Below the pieces are notes generated by a model. That model made no database searches and was not told where the DNA came from. It saw only the letters and a list, made by a program, of their open reading frames with translations. DNA of 64,000 nucleotides from Candidatus Caldilinea saccharophila (GTDB taxonomy: Bacteria > Chloroflexota > Anaerolineae > Caldilineales > Caldilineaceae): assembly GCA_016710365.1 (NCBI GenBank), contig JADJVW010000003.1:208501-272500 (forward strand), written 5' to 3'. The translations under genes and the position numbers were made by a program. This document shows, piece by piece, positions 42,406 to 52,246 of the stretch (positions within the stretch are counted from its first letter, which is position 1; every line of letters begins with the position of its first letter).

Positions 42406-43662
42406 ATGAGAACAGTTGCCATGATCCTGGCCGGCGGCGAAGGTACGCGTTTGACCGTCCTCTCGGAGGAGCGTGCCAAGCCGGCCGTGCCCTTTGCCGG
42501 GAAGTTTCGCATTATCGATTTTACGCTCAGCAATTGCGTCAACAGCGGTATTTTTACAGTTGGCGTCCTGACGCAATATCGGCCACACAGCCTCAACGAT
42601 CACATCGGCATCGGCAAGCCGTGGGATCTCGATCGCAGCCGTGGCGGCGTGCGTCTGTTGCAGCCCTATCAGGCGCGGCGCGGCCAGAACTGGTATGCAG
42701 GCACTTCCGATGCCATTTACCAAAATCTCAACTTTATTCGCGAAAATCGCGCGGATACCGTCGTGATCTTATCAGGCGACCATATTTACAAGATGGACTA
42801 TCGCCCAATGCTCGATTACCATCTGGCAAAAGGCGCCGACCTCACGATTGGGGTCATGCCGGTGCCGATCGAGGAAACCAACCGCTTTGGCATCATGCAG
42901 GTAGACGATGAACAACGGATCGTCCAGTTCTACGAGAAGCCCAAAGACCGCGACAAAGGCAACCTGGCGTCGATGGGCATCTATGTCTTTAACGCCAATA
43001 TGCTGGAACGCCGCCTGAGCGAAGGCCGCCCCGATAAGCCGCGCAACGACTTTGGCAAGGATATTATTCCCGCCATGATCAATGCCGGCGACAATGTTTT
43101 CGCCTATCGCTTTGAAGGGTATTGGGTCGATGTCGGCACGATCGATTCCTACTGGTTGACCAGTCTCGAACTGCTCGGCGCCACACCGGCGCTCAATCTT
43201 TACACCGACAACTGGCCCGTGCTCACAAAATCTGAGGAACGCCCGCCGGTCAAAGTTGGGCCGCAGGCCAAAATCGTCAACAGCATGATCTCGAACGGCT
43301 GCGTCGTACGCGGGCTTGTCGTCAATAGCATTCTCAGTCCAGGCGTCTACGTCAGTCCGGGTGCAGTTGTCCAGGATAGCGTCGTCATGAACGACTGTTG
43401 GATCGGCCCCGGCGCACGGCTGGACCGTGCGGTGGTCGACAAAAAGGTGGTAATCGGCGCCAACGCCGTGGTCGGGACAGGCAATCTGGAAACCGTAAAC
43501 GAGCAAATGCCGGATCGCCTCTTCGCAGGCATCACCGTCATCGGCAAGCATGCCTATATCCCAGACAGCGCCCAAATCGGGCGCAATGTCCTGATCAACA
43601 GCGGCCGCGACGAGGCGGATTTCCCACCCGATAAGATCGTCGCCGACGGCAAGACGGTATAA
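42406..43662 (+). CDS. glgC: Glucose-1-phosphate adenylyltransferase
   Basis: Makes ADP-glucose for glycogen. 418 residues. The catalytic loop LAGGEGTRLTVLSEERAKPA (Gly10-Leu16 and Lys25) is complete, followed by FRIIDFTLSNCVNSGI, ILSGDHIYKMDY and EEANRFGIM-like EETNRFGIMQV. The C-terminal half is a left-handed beta-helix with hexapeptide repeats. ATG 42406 is preferred over a TTG at 42388. It is followed after 44 bp by a close paralogue in the same direction; the two probably assemble together. Confidence 0.94.
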   Translation: MRTVAMILAGGEGTRLTVLSEERAKPAVPFAGKFRIIDFTLSNCVNSGIFTVGVLTQYRPHSLNDHIGIGKPWDLDRSRGGVRLLQPYQARRGQNWYAGTSDAIYQNLNFIRENRADTVVILSGDHIYKMDYRPMLDYHLAKGADLTIGVMPVPIEETNRFGIMQVDDEQRIVQFYEKPKDRDKGNLASMGIYVFNANMLERRLSEGRPDKPRNDFGKDIIPAMINAGDNVFAYRFEGYWVDVGTIDSYWLTSLELLGATPALNLYTDNWPVLTKSEERPPVKVGPQAKIVNSMISNGCVVRGLVVNSILSPGVYVSPGAVVQDSVVMNDCWIGPGARLDRAVVDKKVVIGANAVVGTGNLETVNEQMPDRLFAGITVIGKHAYIPDSAQIGRNVLINSGRDEADFPPDKIVADGKTV

Positions 43663-43706
43663 CATCAAGACGGTGTACCGGGAAAACGGTATAGGAGACA
43701 ACTGAT

Positions 43707-44966
43707 ATGGCAAGCGCCTTTGCAATGATCATGGCCGGCGGCTTCAGCGAGCATCTCAGCGTGCTGACCGAAACGCGCGCCGAAGCTGCCGTCCCCTTTG
43801 GCGGCAAGTTCCGCATCATCGACTTTCCCCTCAGCAATTGCGTTAACAGCGGCATCTTCAATGTAGCCGTCCTGACCCAGTACAAGCCGCGCAGTCTCAA
43901 CGATCACATCGGCATTGGCAAACCGTGGGATCTCGACCGCGCCCAGGGTGGCGTGCGTCTGTTGCAACCTTACCAGGGCGGTCCCTACGGCGACTGGCAA
44001 AAAGGCACGGCCGACGCGGTGCGGCGCAATCTCGACTTTGTAATCCAACAGGACGAAGACCACGTTCTGATCCTCGCCGGCGATCACATTTATCTGATGG
44101 ACTATCAGCCAATGCTGCGCGAGCACGTGCAGAGCAACGCTGACCTGACCGTAGCCGTGCGCCGCGTCAACCCGCATGAAACGCACCGCTACGGCATTGT
44201 GACGCTGGGCGCCGACGAGCGCATCGTCGGTTTTCAGGAAAAGCCGCGGCGCTCGCGCGGGACCCTGGCTTCAATGGGCATCTACATTTTCCGCAAGGAT
44301 TTGTTGGTCGAGACGCTCCACGCCCACGACTTCCTCGATTTTGGCAAGGATGTGGTGCCGGCCATGATCGCGCAGGGCAAGCACGTGCGCGCCCACGCCT
44401 TCCCCGGTTACTGGGCCGACGTTGGCAATGTGCAGGCGTACTGGGAAGCGAATATGAGCCTGCTGGCTGAAGAGCCGGCGCTCAATCTCTATGACCCCGA
44501 TTGGGTCATTCACACACGCAGCGAGGATCGCGCGCCGGCCAAACTTGGCGCCAACGCGCAGGTCGGCGGGAGTTTGATCTCCAACGGCTGCTGGGTGGAA
44601 GGCACGGTAGAACGCAGCATTCTGTCGTCCGGGGTGCGCGTGGCCGAAGGCGCCGTGATCCGTGACAGCGTGGTGTTGCCAGACACGATCATCGAAGCGG
44701 GCGCAGTGATCGACCGTTCCGTCGTGGATAAGCGTGTGGTCATCCGCGCTGGCGCGCGCGTCGGCGATGGGGACGACAACACCGCCAATAACGCCATGTC
44801 AGAGGTGCTCAACACCGGCTTGACCATGATCGGCGAGCAATCGACGATCCCCGAAGGTCTGATCATTGGACGCAACGTTGTGATTCATCCTGACAGCACA
44901 GAAAAAGCCTTCGGCAAGCGCAAAAAGATCGCCAGCGGGGCGAATATCGGCGTGAACCTGCGCTAG
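43707..44966 (+). CDS. GlgC paralogue with degenerate catalytic loop (GlgD-like regulatory subunit)
   Basis: 419 residues, clearly a sister of the preceding GlgC (shared LTQYKPRSLNDHIGIGKPWD, GGVRLLQPYQ). The nucleotidyl-transfer loop reads MAGGFSEHLSVLTETRAEAA: GxGTR is FSEH and the conserved Lys of AKPAV is Glu26. The sugar-binding middle and the beta-helix C-terminus are kept. By analogy with GlgD of Firmicutes and the large plant subunit, this is probably a non-catalytic modulator, though it seems to have arisen separately by tandem duplication. AGGAG precedes the ATG. Confidence 0.85.
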   Translation: MASAFAMIMAGGFSEHLSVLTETRAEAAVPFGGKFRIIDFPLSNCVNSGIFNVAVLTQYKPRSLNDHIGIGKPWDLDRAQGGVRLLQPYQGGPYGDWQKGTADAVRRNLDFVIQQDEDHVLILAGDHIYLMDYQPMLREHVQSNADLTVAVRRVNPHETHRYGIVTLGADERIVGFQEKPRRSRGTLASMGIYIFRKDLLVETLHAHDFLDFGKDVVPAMIAQGKHVRAHAFPGYWADVGNVQAYWEANMSLLAEEPALNLYDPDWVIHTRSEDRAPAKLGANAQVGGSLISNGCWVEGTVERSILSSGVRVAEGAVIRDSVVLPDTIIEAGAVIDRSVVDKRVVIRAGARVGDGDDNTANNAMSEVLNTGLTMIGEQSTIPEGLIIGRNVVIHPDSTEKAFGKRKKIASGANIGVNLR

Positions 44967-44978
44967 AATAGAAAAGAA

Positions 44979-45077
44979 GAGATTGGGAGATTGGAGATTG
45001 GGAGATTGGAGATTGGAGATTGGAAATTGCAGCCGCTATTTCCCAATCTCTAATCTCCAATCTCCAATTTCTCAATC
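44979..45077 (+). repeat. GGAGATTGG-family palindrome after the glgC pair
   Basis: Left arm 44979-45028: at least five near-perfect GAGATTGG units (GAGATTGGGAGATTGGAGAT...). Right arm 45041-45077: CCCAATCTCTAATCTCCAAT and CTCCAATTTCTCAATC. The best-preserved copy in the window. Its right arm overlaps the last codons of the DUF2339 gene on the other strand, between convergent genes. Confidence 0.75.
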
Positions 45078-47862
45078 CCCCGGCGCCTCCACCTCCCGCC
45101 TTGGCGGCGCCGGCGCCACAAACGCAATCACCAGGATCAGCAACCCGACGCCGATAAACGACACGATGCGCGCCACTGTGCCGGCGCCGGCCAGGTCAAC
45201 CAGGAAGAGCTTGACCAGCGTCAAGCCGAGCACGCTGACGCCAGCAAACCAGGCCGACCGCGTGCGCCGCCGGCTGCCCCATCCCATCAACCCCAGCGCC
45301 ACGACGCCCCACAAGACAGCCAGCAACGTCTGAAAGATCGACGAGGCATAGAGGCCATCCCACGTCAGCGGCATGCCAAGCAAGTGGTGGACGCTGCGCG
45401 CCAGTTCCGCACTCATACTGAAGATCAGCAACGCCCACCACACCCAACGCAGGCTCCACAGCGCAGGGCGCACGCGCTCAGCGACATCGGTGCGTGCAAC
45501 AACGAGCCAGTAGAGCGACGCCGCCATTATCGCCGCCGAAGCCAACGTCAGTGGATTGAGCAGCGGTGCAAAGGGTAGCCAGTCGTTGGCGCCACCCACA
45601 GCAAGATTTGCTCGCAGCAGCGCAAGCACGCCTACACCCACTACCGACCCGGCGCCCCACAGCCGATAGGTGTGTGCATACGGCCCGACCGGCGCCCGGC
45701 AAGCGGCCGGCAAATGCCGTGACAAACCAGATGATGAGGGCGAGCAGCGCCAAAATTGCCGAGGCAGTCAGGGTGGCGCCGGCGCCACCCTGAACCAGCG
45801 CGCCATTGACCGCGGCCACTGCCAGGTAGGTCGCCAGCCACACGCCGCCAGCATGATAGATGGCGACGAACCTCGCCTCCCTGTTGCGGTGCAGCATCCA
45901 CCCATGCGCGGCCAACGCCAGCGGCCATGCCAGCCATGCCGCGCCTTGCAGCGGCGAGTCGATTTCCCAAGTTTGCAATAAGGCAAGCGCCGCTAACGCC
46001 GGCAGCAATCCCCACAGCGGCGCGCTCAAAGGCGCAAAGGCCAGCCTCCGCCCGATCCAGTCCATCAGCACAGTCGAAAGGGTTAGAAATACCACCATCG
46101 TGCTGACCACGTACAAAGTTGGCACGGTTGTCGCCTCCAACAGCCCGCCGCCAAACCACCACGCCGCACCCCAGAGAAAGATCAGGCGTGACGCCGCGCG
46201 CAGAAGGCTATTATGCGCCAGCCATTGCTCCTGTTGCGCCATGCGCCATAGCAGCCAGGCGGAAATCATGCCGGCCAGCGCCAATATCACCCAGCCCGCG
46301 GTGAACTCATTGACAAAGGGAAGATACCCTGCCGCCGGTTGCAGCGCACGGTCGACCGCGTCGAGGCCGGTGGGAGCAAAGGCAATCCCAGCCGCAAGTT
46401 GAGTGATCAGCCCCCACAAAGCCATCCATAGCATCGACCGGCGCCAACCCAGCCACACCCACAGCGCGCCTGCCACCGCCCAGATGCTCGCCGTCATGCG
46501 CACCTCCGCAAAGACCGGCGCGGCCATCGACAGCAAGAACAGCCCCCAGAAGAGGCTCAACTCACGCTGCACTGTCAACTGCGCCGGACGCTTCCAGGCC
46601 AGTACGCCAAAGACGCCCAGATAGATCACGCCGCCTGCAATCAGTGCGTACCCTAAATCCTTGTCGGTGTGGTCCGTAATGATGACAAGCCACAGCAGGG
46701 CAAACAGCGGGTTGAGCACGGCGATGATCAGATCCAGCGCGCCTCGGCTCTGACCTGCTTGTCGCGCAAGCAGCAAAGACGTCGCCAGAAAAATTCCAAA
46801 GAAGAAGGCCACAAAGCCCAGCATCCCCCCGTAGTCAGCGGGTATAAAGCTATCGGCAGAGTTGGCAATGCCGACGACATAGGTGGCGAGCAGGCTGAGC
46901 AGCGCCAGCCCCTGCCACCCCTTGCGCAGCGCCATCACCAGCGCCGTCACGGTGATCACCGCGTAGTAGCCGAGCAGAGCCACATAGTTGCCGCCGCCTT
47001 CTGCCGCCAGAATGGGTGCAGCAAATGCACCCACCATCGCCACGTAGGCCAGGATACGCGCGTCTTGCAGCAGCGCCAGCAAGATGCCAAAAGCGCTGAT
47101 CCCCACGAAAAAAGCAAAGGCCAGCGGCGCCGGCAGAAGTGCATAGACCCGATAGGCCGAAAAGGCGGTGAGGTAGAGAATAGCAAGCCCGCCGCCCTGC
47201 AAGGCCATGCCATAACCACGCTGTTTTTTGTAAGCAAACCAGCCTGCTACGCCCAGCGCCGCGCCGCCCACGGCCGCGCCCAGATGCCGAATCTCCAACG
47301 ACAGCCAGCCCTGATCCACCGCATAGCGCAGCAACAACGCCACGCCGATCAGCAGCACGACCAGGCCGATCTGCACGAGCACGTGCATGTGCAGAAACCA
47401 ATCCACAACCGGCGGCGCCGACCGGCGCGCCGCCGGTTTATCGACAAACGGCAGTGGCGACAAAATGGGCTGGGAAGTTTCGAAAGATGGCCCCGCAGGC
47501 GGCAAGGTAAGTGGGCGCGCCTGCGTCCCGACGAAAAATGCAGGCGCTGGCTGGGGCGCGTCGGGCGCCTCCTGCTCGAGCGCGTCTGGTGGCAAGCTTG
47601 TAGCAGGGGAACTTGCCGCGGGTGTAGTGAAGATAGCGTTTGCGTCTGTTATATCCGGGACAGGCGACGCCGCACTTATCAAAGCCGCCGCCGGTTGCTC
47701 ACTCTCCGCGGCCGGAACAACTCCGCTTTGCTGGAGCTTGAACTCAAGCTGGCCCAGTCGCTCCTGCAGCCGATTGATGCGTCGATACATCAGCCAGAAG
47801 CCGACGCTGACCCCTATCACCGGCAACAACACCAAAAACAATACACCGATTGCGGACTCCAT
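45072..47862 (-). CDS. DUF2339 multi-spanning membrane protein, frameshifted
   Basis: About 930 residues when joined. An N-terminal anchor (IGVLFLVLLPVIGVSVGFWL) and a short coiled coil (RRINRLQERLGQLEFKLQQS), a Pro/Ala-rich linker, then more than 20 hydrophobic helices. VGWFAYKKQRGYGMALQGGG-like GVAGWFAYKKQRGYGMALQG and the end WFAGVSVLGLTLVKLFLVDL are DUF2339 hallmarks. The frame changes near 45693, in the run AFAGRLPGAG, joining to PVGPYAHTYRLWGAG. Role unknown; possibly envelope-related. Stop codon lies inside the repeat at 44979. Confidence 0.8.
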
Positions 47863-47994
47863 GCTTCCCTTCCATCCATTGGCCGGCCAGTTTCAACCGG
47901 TAGGCTTGTCTAGCGGAAAGCATAATAGTGCAAATTAGAGGGCAATTCAACCGCCACTTTCGTACCATTGAATGGTGCACAGTAGGTGTGATCG

Positions 47995-48390
47995 CTATTT
48001 GTTGGCTTCGTCACCCGGCAGCTTGGCGATAAATTCTACGCCTTCTATTCCTTTAAAATGTTCATCTTGCGTCCATAGCGTGGCATTAAACGCTTGAGAT
48101 GTGGCTAAAATGAGGCTGTCAGCCAGCGGCAATTTCAGCTTGTCAGACAGCAAAGCCGCGCTGATGGCAAGCGAAGGCGTCAAGTCAATCAAAGTTCCTT
48201 TGTACAGATCGGCGATACGGGTTTCAGCAGCGTCCAGACCCTGTTGCTGCAAGACGCACTTGAACACTTCGTAGATACACACCGCCGGCACTAACAATTG
48301 GTCGGTGGCCTCAATGATTGGCGCGAAAAAGTCGGCGTTGGAGGCATCGGCAAAATATTCAAGCCAGCCAGAAGAATCCACAATATTCAT
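47995..48390 (-). CDS. PIN-domain ribonuclease toxin (VapC type)
   Basis: 131 residues. PIN-domain acidic residues: Asp5 (MNIVDSSGWLEYF), Glu41 (VCIYEVFKCV), Asp95 (LPLADSLILATS) and Asp113 (WTQDEHFKGI). VapC toxins cleave tRNA or rRNA. Its start overlaps the stop of the AbrB-type gene by 4 bp (48387-48390), the usual coupled toxin-antitoxin layout. Confidence 0.88.
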   Translation of the reverse strand: MNIVDSSGWLEYFADASNADFFAPIIEATDQLLVPAVCIYEVFKCVLQQQGLDAAETRIADLYKGTLIDLTPSLAISAALLSDKLKLPLADSLILATSQAFNATLWTQDEHFKGIEGVEFIAKLPGDEANK

Positions 48391-48596
48391 ACACGGTCTT
48401 TTTCATCACGCGCGATGGTGGTATCGATCCCTTTCAACGCGCCTCGCGCCTCCTGGATTGGACGCACGGGGATCATAACCACACGATTATTGTAGGCGAT
48501 CACTTGCATTTTCTGCCCAGGGTAAATGTGCAACTGTTTGCGCGCCGCACGCGGAATCACCACCTGATATTTTGTAGATACACTTACCGTATCCAT
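48387..48596 (-). CDS. AbrB/SpoVT-type antitoxin (VapB type)
   Basis: 69 residues. The N-terminal swapped-hairpin DNA-binding domain is VSTKYQVVIPRAARKQLHIY followed by PGQKMQVIAYNNRVVMIPV; the C-terminal tail (ARGALKGIDTTIARDEKDRV) is the toxin-binding part. It should neutralise the PIN toxin encoded next and repress their shared promoter. Confidence 0.88.
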   Translation of the reverse strand: MDTVSVSTKYQVVIPRAARKQLHIYPGQKMQVIAYNNRVVMIPVRPIQEARGALKGIDTTIARDEKDRV

Positions 48597-48726
48597 ACGA
48601 TCTCCTTATCGAACGCAAAATTGTAATACGATTTTAGCACACAAAACGCGTTTTGAAGCTCTCCAAATTTATCCGTCCGAATCCGTGTGATTGCACCAAT
48701 TGACAACAGGGCCCATTGCGTAACTG

Positions 48727-51306
48727 TTACTCTGAGCGCACCGCGATCGCGGGCGGCGTGTTGCCGATCTTCCACGCTGGGTAGACGCCCGCCAGCAACG
48801 CCGCGCCCAGCGCGACGAAGAAGGCTTGCGCAAACTCCGCCGGGTCGAGTCGCATCTCCAGGGTCCAGCCAAAGGAACGAAGGTTGATAATGTAGATCAG
48901 GATCACGGCAAGCAGGAAGCCAGTCGGCATTGCCAGCAGGCCAGCGACCGCGCCGATCAGCCCCGTTTCCATCAGCGAGAGGCGCCATACCTGCCAGCGC
49001 GTCATGCCCGTAGCGCGCAGCACGCCGATCTCGCGGCTGCGTTCAAATTGCAGACTCATCAGCGTGCTCAAGATGCCGATAAAAGCCACAAGCGTCGCCA
49101 GCAGTTGCAGCGCCACGGTGATCGTAAAAGTGCGGTCGAAGACTTCGATGGCGTTCTGGCGCGTGCCACGATTGGAACGCACGAGCAATTCCTCGTCGCC
49201 GGCAAAGGCCGCACGCAGCTCCGCCACCTTGGCATCGACGTCAACGTCCGGCGCCACGAACAACGCAATCGCCGAGATGAGGTCGTCGTCATACCAGCGG
49301 CGATAGACGGCGTCGTCGATAAAGACCACGGAGCGCACGTCGAAATCAACGGTGACGCCCGCAATTGAAAACGCCTGTTCGCCGCGGTCGGTCTGGATGC
49401 GCAGCGCGTCGCCCACCGTGAGGCCCAGCCGGTTCGCCATCGGTTCGTTGATCAGGATCGACCCGTCGCGCACCGCCTGCCACGTTTCCTGCCAGTCGCC
49501 CAACGCCGCACGGTAGCGACGGTCGGGGCCGGCCAGATCGTCGCTCAGCGCGGTCAGCCGGATCGGGATGATTTCGCCCTCTGGCGCGACGCTTGCCACG
49601 ACGTCGACGCTGCGCGTGGTGGCGGCGCCGGCGATGCCGGGCAACGCGGCCACGCGGTCGAGCAGCGCCGGGTCGAGCGAACTCGTCACCGTGTTGGAGC
49701 CGAGGCTGGGCGGTGAGATGAAGATGTCGGCCTGCAACACGTCGTCAAGCCAGAGCACGACAGTCTGGCGGAAGCTGCCGATCATCACTCCGACGCCGAT
49801 GATGACGCTGACCGCCACCATCAGCGCGGCCACGGCCACGGCGATGCGGCTGAGCGAACGCGTCACTGTGCGCGGGGCCATGCGCATGAGCACACCGCGC
49901 CCCTGCACCAGCCGCTGCACACCCGCCATCATCCCCAGCGTCAGCACAGGCGTCAACAGCGCCGCGCCGATGACGACGGCAAAGAGGCCGGCAAAGGTGA
50001 CGACCAGATTCCATTCCGGCAGCATAAGTCCTGCGCCGGCCACCAGCAGCCCGATGCCCGCCAGCGACAACCAGGGCAGCACCTGGCGCGTGCGCTCCTC
50101 GACGTTGCTGCGCTTGAGCGCGCCCGCGGGCGGCACGCTCGTCGCCTCCCATGCGGGGAAAGCCGCGCCGATCGCCGCGGCCGCCAGCCCGATCGCCGCG
50201 CCTTTGACCAGCGTCAGCGTCGGGATTTCGATCTCGCGCACGGAGACGACAAAGAACAGATCATTGACGGTCTGCGTCACCAATTGCACCGCGCCGCGGC
50301 CGAGGAGCACGCCCAGCCCCAGCCCCAGCAGCGTGCCGAGCGCGCCGAGCAACATAGCCTCACCCAGGATCATGCCGAAGATTTCACGACGCGTCATGCC
50401 GAGCGCACGCAGGCTGCCCAGCACAGGTCGCCGCTGCACGACGCTGAAGGTGACAGTGTTGTAAATGAGGAACATACCGACCACCAACGCCAGCAAACTC
50501 AACGCGGTCAGGTTGAGTTGGAACGCGGCTGTCATCTCGTTGACTGCACCCGTGCGCGCAGTAGTCGGGTCGAGGCGCGCACCCGGCGGCAGGAGCGCCG
50601 CGATGCGCGCCAGCACGGCTTCGCCGGCCGCGCCGGGCGGTGCAATCAGGTCGATGCGGTCAAGACGCCCTACTTTGCCCAATACTTCCTGCGCGGTGGC
50701 GATGTCGGTCGCCAGCAGGCCGTCGAGCGCACGGCGGCTGAGATCGTCGGACGGTGCAAGCAACCCGGCGATCGTCAGGTCGATGAGATCGACGCCGTGA
50801 CGCACGGTGAGCGTGTCGCCCGCGGCAAGGCCATAGCGCGCCGCCACCTCGCTGCTGAGGAGGACGGTGTTGGGCTGCACCATCAATTCGCTGAGATAGC
50901 CGGCGGCCGGGCCTTGCGTCTGGTCGCCGGGGCCGAGGTAGCTGCGAAAAGGCGCTTCAGCAAAAGGATCGACGCCAAGCAGCCGCATTGGCTGGCCATC
51001 CAGCGCCTCGGCGACGACATAGCTTTCTACGACCGGCGCGCTCAGGCGATAGGCGCCTTCGGTGCGCAGGCGCGCATAGAGCGCCTCGTCCAGCCCGCTG
51101 GGGCCGCCGGTGATCTGATGCGTCGCCTTGCCGGTGACAGTCTCTGTGCCGAGTTGGAAGGCGCGCGCCGCCGAGCCGTTGGCGAGGTCGATGGCGACGA
51201 TCATCGCCACCCCGATCGCCACACCGACGATCAAGAAAAAGCTCTGTAACGGTCGCCGCCACACTTGACGCCAAACCTGGCGGTAGATTGGTCGAATAGA
51301 CATCAT
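48727..51306 (-). CDS. FtsX-like ABC transporter permease
   Basis: About 859 residues. N-terminal helix FFLIVGVAIGVAMIVAIDLA, then a MacB-type periplasmic domain (VTGKATHQITGGPSGLDEAL onwards), three helices with FtsX core LALVVGMFLIYNTVTFSVVQ and RRPVLGSLRALGMTRREIFG, a second periplasmic domain, and a repeat of the FtsX core (FERSREIGVLRATGMTRWQV). The duplicated layout is that of LolCE-like or macrolide/lipoprotein exporters of the MacB superfamily. Start ATG 51306 follows the ATPase stop by 6 bp, so the two are one operon. Confidence 0.9.
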   Translation of the reverse strand: MMSIRPIYRQVWRQVWRRPLQSFFLIVGVAIGVAMIVAIDLANGSAARAFQLGTETVTGKATHQITGGPSGLDEALYARLRTEGAYRLSAPVVESYVVAEALDGQPMRLLGVDPFAEAPFRSYLGPGDQTQGPAAGYLSELMVQPNTVLLSSEVAARYGLAAGDTLTVRHGVDLIDLTIAGLLAPSDDLSRRALDGLLATDIATAQEVLGKVGRLDRIDLIAPPGAAGEAVLARIAALLPPGARLDPTTARTGAVNEMTAAFQLNLTALSLLALVVGMFLIYNTVTFSVVQRRPVLGSLRALGMTRREIFGMILGEAMLLGALGTLLGLGLGVLLGRGAVQLVTQTVNDLFFVVSVREIEIPTLTLVKGAAIGLAAAAIGAAFPAWEATSVPPAGALKRSNVEERTRQVLPWLSLAGIGLLVAGAGLMLPEWNLVVTFAGLFAVVIGAALLTPVLTLGMMAGVQRLVQGRGVLMRMAPRTVTRSLSRIAVAVAALMVAVSVIIGVGVMIGSFRQTVVLWLDDVLQADIFISPPSLGSNTVTSSLDPALLDRVAALPGIAGAATTRSVDVVASVAPEGEIIPIRLTALSDDLAGPDRRYRAALGDWQETWQAVRDGSILINEPMANRLGLTVGDALRIQTDRGEQAFSIAGVTVDFDVRSVVFIDDAVYRRWYDDDLISAIALFVAPDVDVDAKVAELRAAFAGDEELLVRSNRGTRQNAIEVFDRTFTITVALQLLATLVAFIGILSTLMSLQFERSREIGVLRATGMTRWQVWRLSLMETGLIGAVAGLLAMPTGFLLAVILIYIINLRSFGWTLEMRLDPAEFAQAFFVALGAALLAGVYPAWKIGNTPPAIAVRSE

Positions 51307-51312
51307 GGTCAA

Positions 51313-52092
51313 TTACTTCTCATGCTCAGCGCGCCATGCCTGGTCGCTCACCAGCCTGCCGTGGTCGAGATGGAGCACGCGGTCGGCAAGGCGGGCGACT
51401 TCGGGCGCGTGCGTCGCCATGAAGAGCGTCTTGCCCGCGTCGCGCGTCAGTTCAAGCAGCAACGTGAGCACAGTGTCGCCGGTGTCCTCGTCGAGGTTGC
51501 CGGTCGGTTCGTCCGCCAGGATCAGCAACGGGTCGTGCGCCAGCGCGCGGGCAATCGCCACGCGCTGCTGTTCGCCGCCGCTCAGCTTGTCCGGGAAGGT
51601 GTTGAGCCGGTCGCCCAGCCCGACGCGATCGAGCAGCATCTGCGCGCGCGGACGCGCCTCGCGCGTCACGCCGTTGAGTTCGAGCGGCAGCGTCACATTT
51701 TCGAGCACGGTCAGCGTCGGGATCAGGTTGAAAAACTGGAAGATAATGCCGATATTGCGGCGGCGAAAGAGCGTGCGTTCCTGCTCACCCAACGCGGTCA
51801 GCTTCACCGCATTGGGGCCATCGTAGATAATCACGTCGCCGCGGCTGGGCGCGTCGATGCCGGAGAGCAGGTTGAGCAGGGTGCTTTTGCCGCTGCCCGA
51901 CTTGCCGAGCAGACAGACAAACTCGCCGGCGTAGAACTCGCGGTCGAGCGCATCGAGCACCGTGCGGCTCACGTCGGCTTCGGTGTAGATCTTGGTCAGC
52001 CCTTCCAGGCGGAGCAAGGGAAGACGTCCTCCCTGGCCGTTGTTGGCTGGCGTCGTCTGGTCAGAAGGTTGTTCAATCGTCATTGCGGTCAT
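51313..52092 (-). CDS. ABC transporter ATP-binding protein (LolD/MacB type)
   Basis: 259 residues. Walker A GKSGSGKST (63-71), Q-loop IIFQFFNLIPTLTVLENV, signature LSGGEQQRVAIARAL, Walker B LLILADEPTGNLD and switch His in MATHAPEVA. The sequence around LNLLSGIDAPSRGDV is typical of LolD/MacB/FtsE. It powers the FtsX-like permease encoded downstream. The N-terminal 25 residues are a Gln/Thr/Asn-rich extension. AAGGTG precedes the ATG at 52092. Confidence 0.93.
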   Translation of the reverse strand: MTAMTIEQPSDQTTPANNGQGGRLPLLRLEGLTKIYTEADVSRTVLDALDREFYAGEFVCLLGKSGSGKSTLLNLLSGIDAPSRGDVIIYDGPNAVKLTALGEQERTLFRRRNIGIIFQFFNLIPTLTVLENVTLPLELNGVTREARPRAQMLLDRVGLGDRLNTFPDKLSGGEQQRVAIARALAHDPLLILADEPTGNLDEDTGDTVLTLLLELTRDAGKTLFMATHAPEVARLADRVLHLDHGRLVSDQAWRAEHEK

Positions 52093-52154
52093 AACGCACC
52101 TTTTTTCTTGTGCAAATCATTTGTTTCAGTTTGCACAGAAGGCAGGCGCGCGTC

Positions 52155-52170
52155 TGTCGGATTTCCGACA
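52155..52170. promoter_or_regulatory. Palindrome between divergent genes
   Basis: TGTCGGATTTCCGACA: 6-bp arms around ATTT, in the 154-bp gap between the divergent ABC exporter operon and the methyltransferase gene. Size and place suit a dimeric repressor; the regulator is unknown. Confidence 0.35.
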
Positions 52171-52211
52171 AAGCCAACAGAGAAAAAGATGGGTAAACCT
52201 TCTGTGATTGC

Positions 52212-52240
52212 TTGCTCGTCATGCCAACCAGTGGTACGCT
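52212..52240 (+). promoter_or_regulatory. Putative leaderless promoter of the methyltransferase gene
   Basis: TTGCTC (52212-52217), 17-bp spacer ending TGG, TACGCT (52235-52240). The ATG at 52247 lies 6 nt after the -10, at the expected transcription start, and no Shine-Dalgarno sequence is present. Confidence 0.4.
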
Positions 52241-52246
52241 GCGCCC

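Noticed and set aside
46669..47913. Plus-strand open frame of 414 codons
   Set aside because: Antisense to the DUF2339 membrane protein; very rich in Arg, Gln and His.
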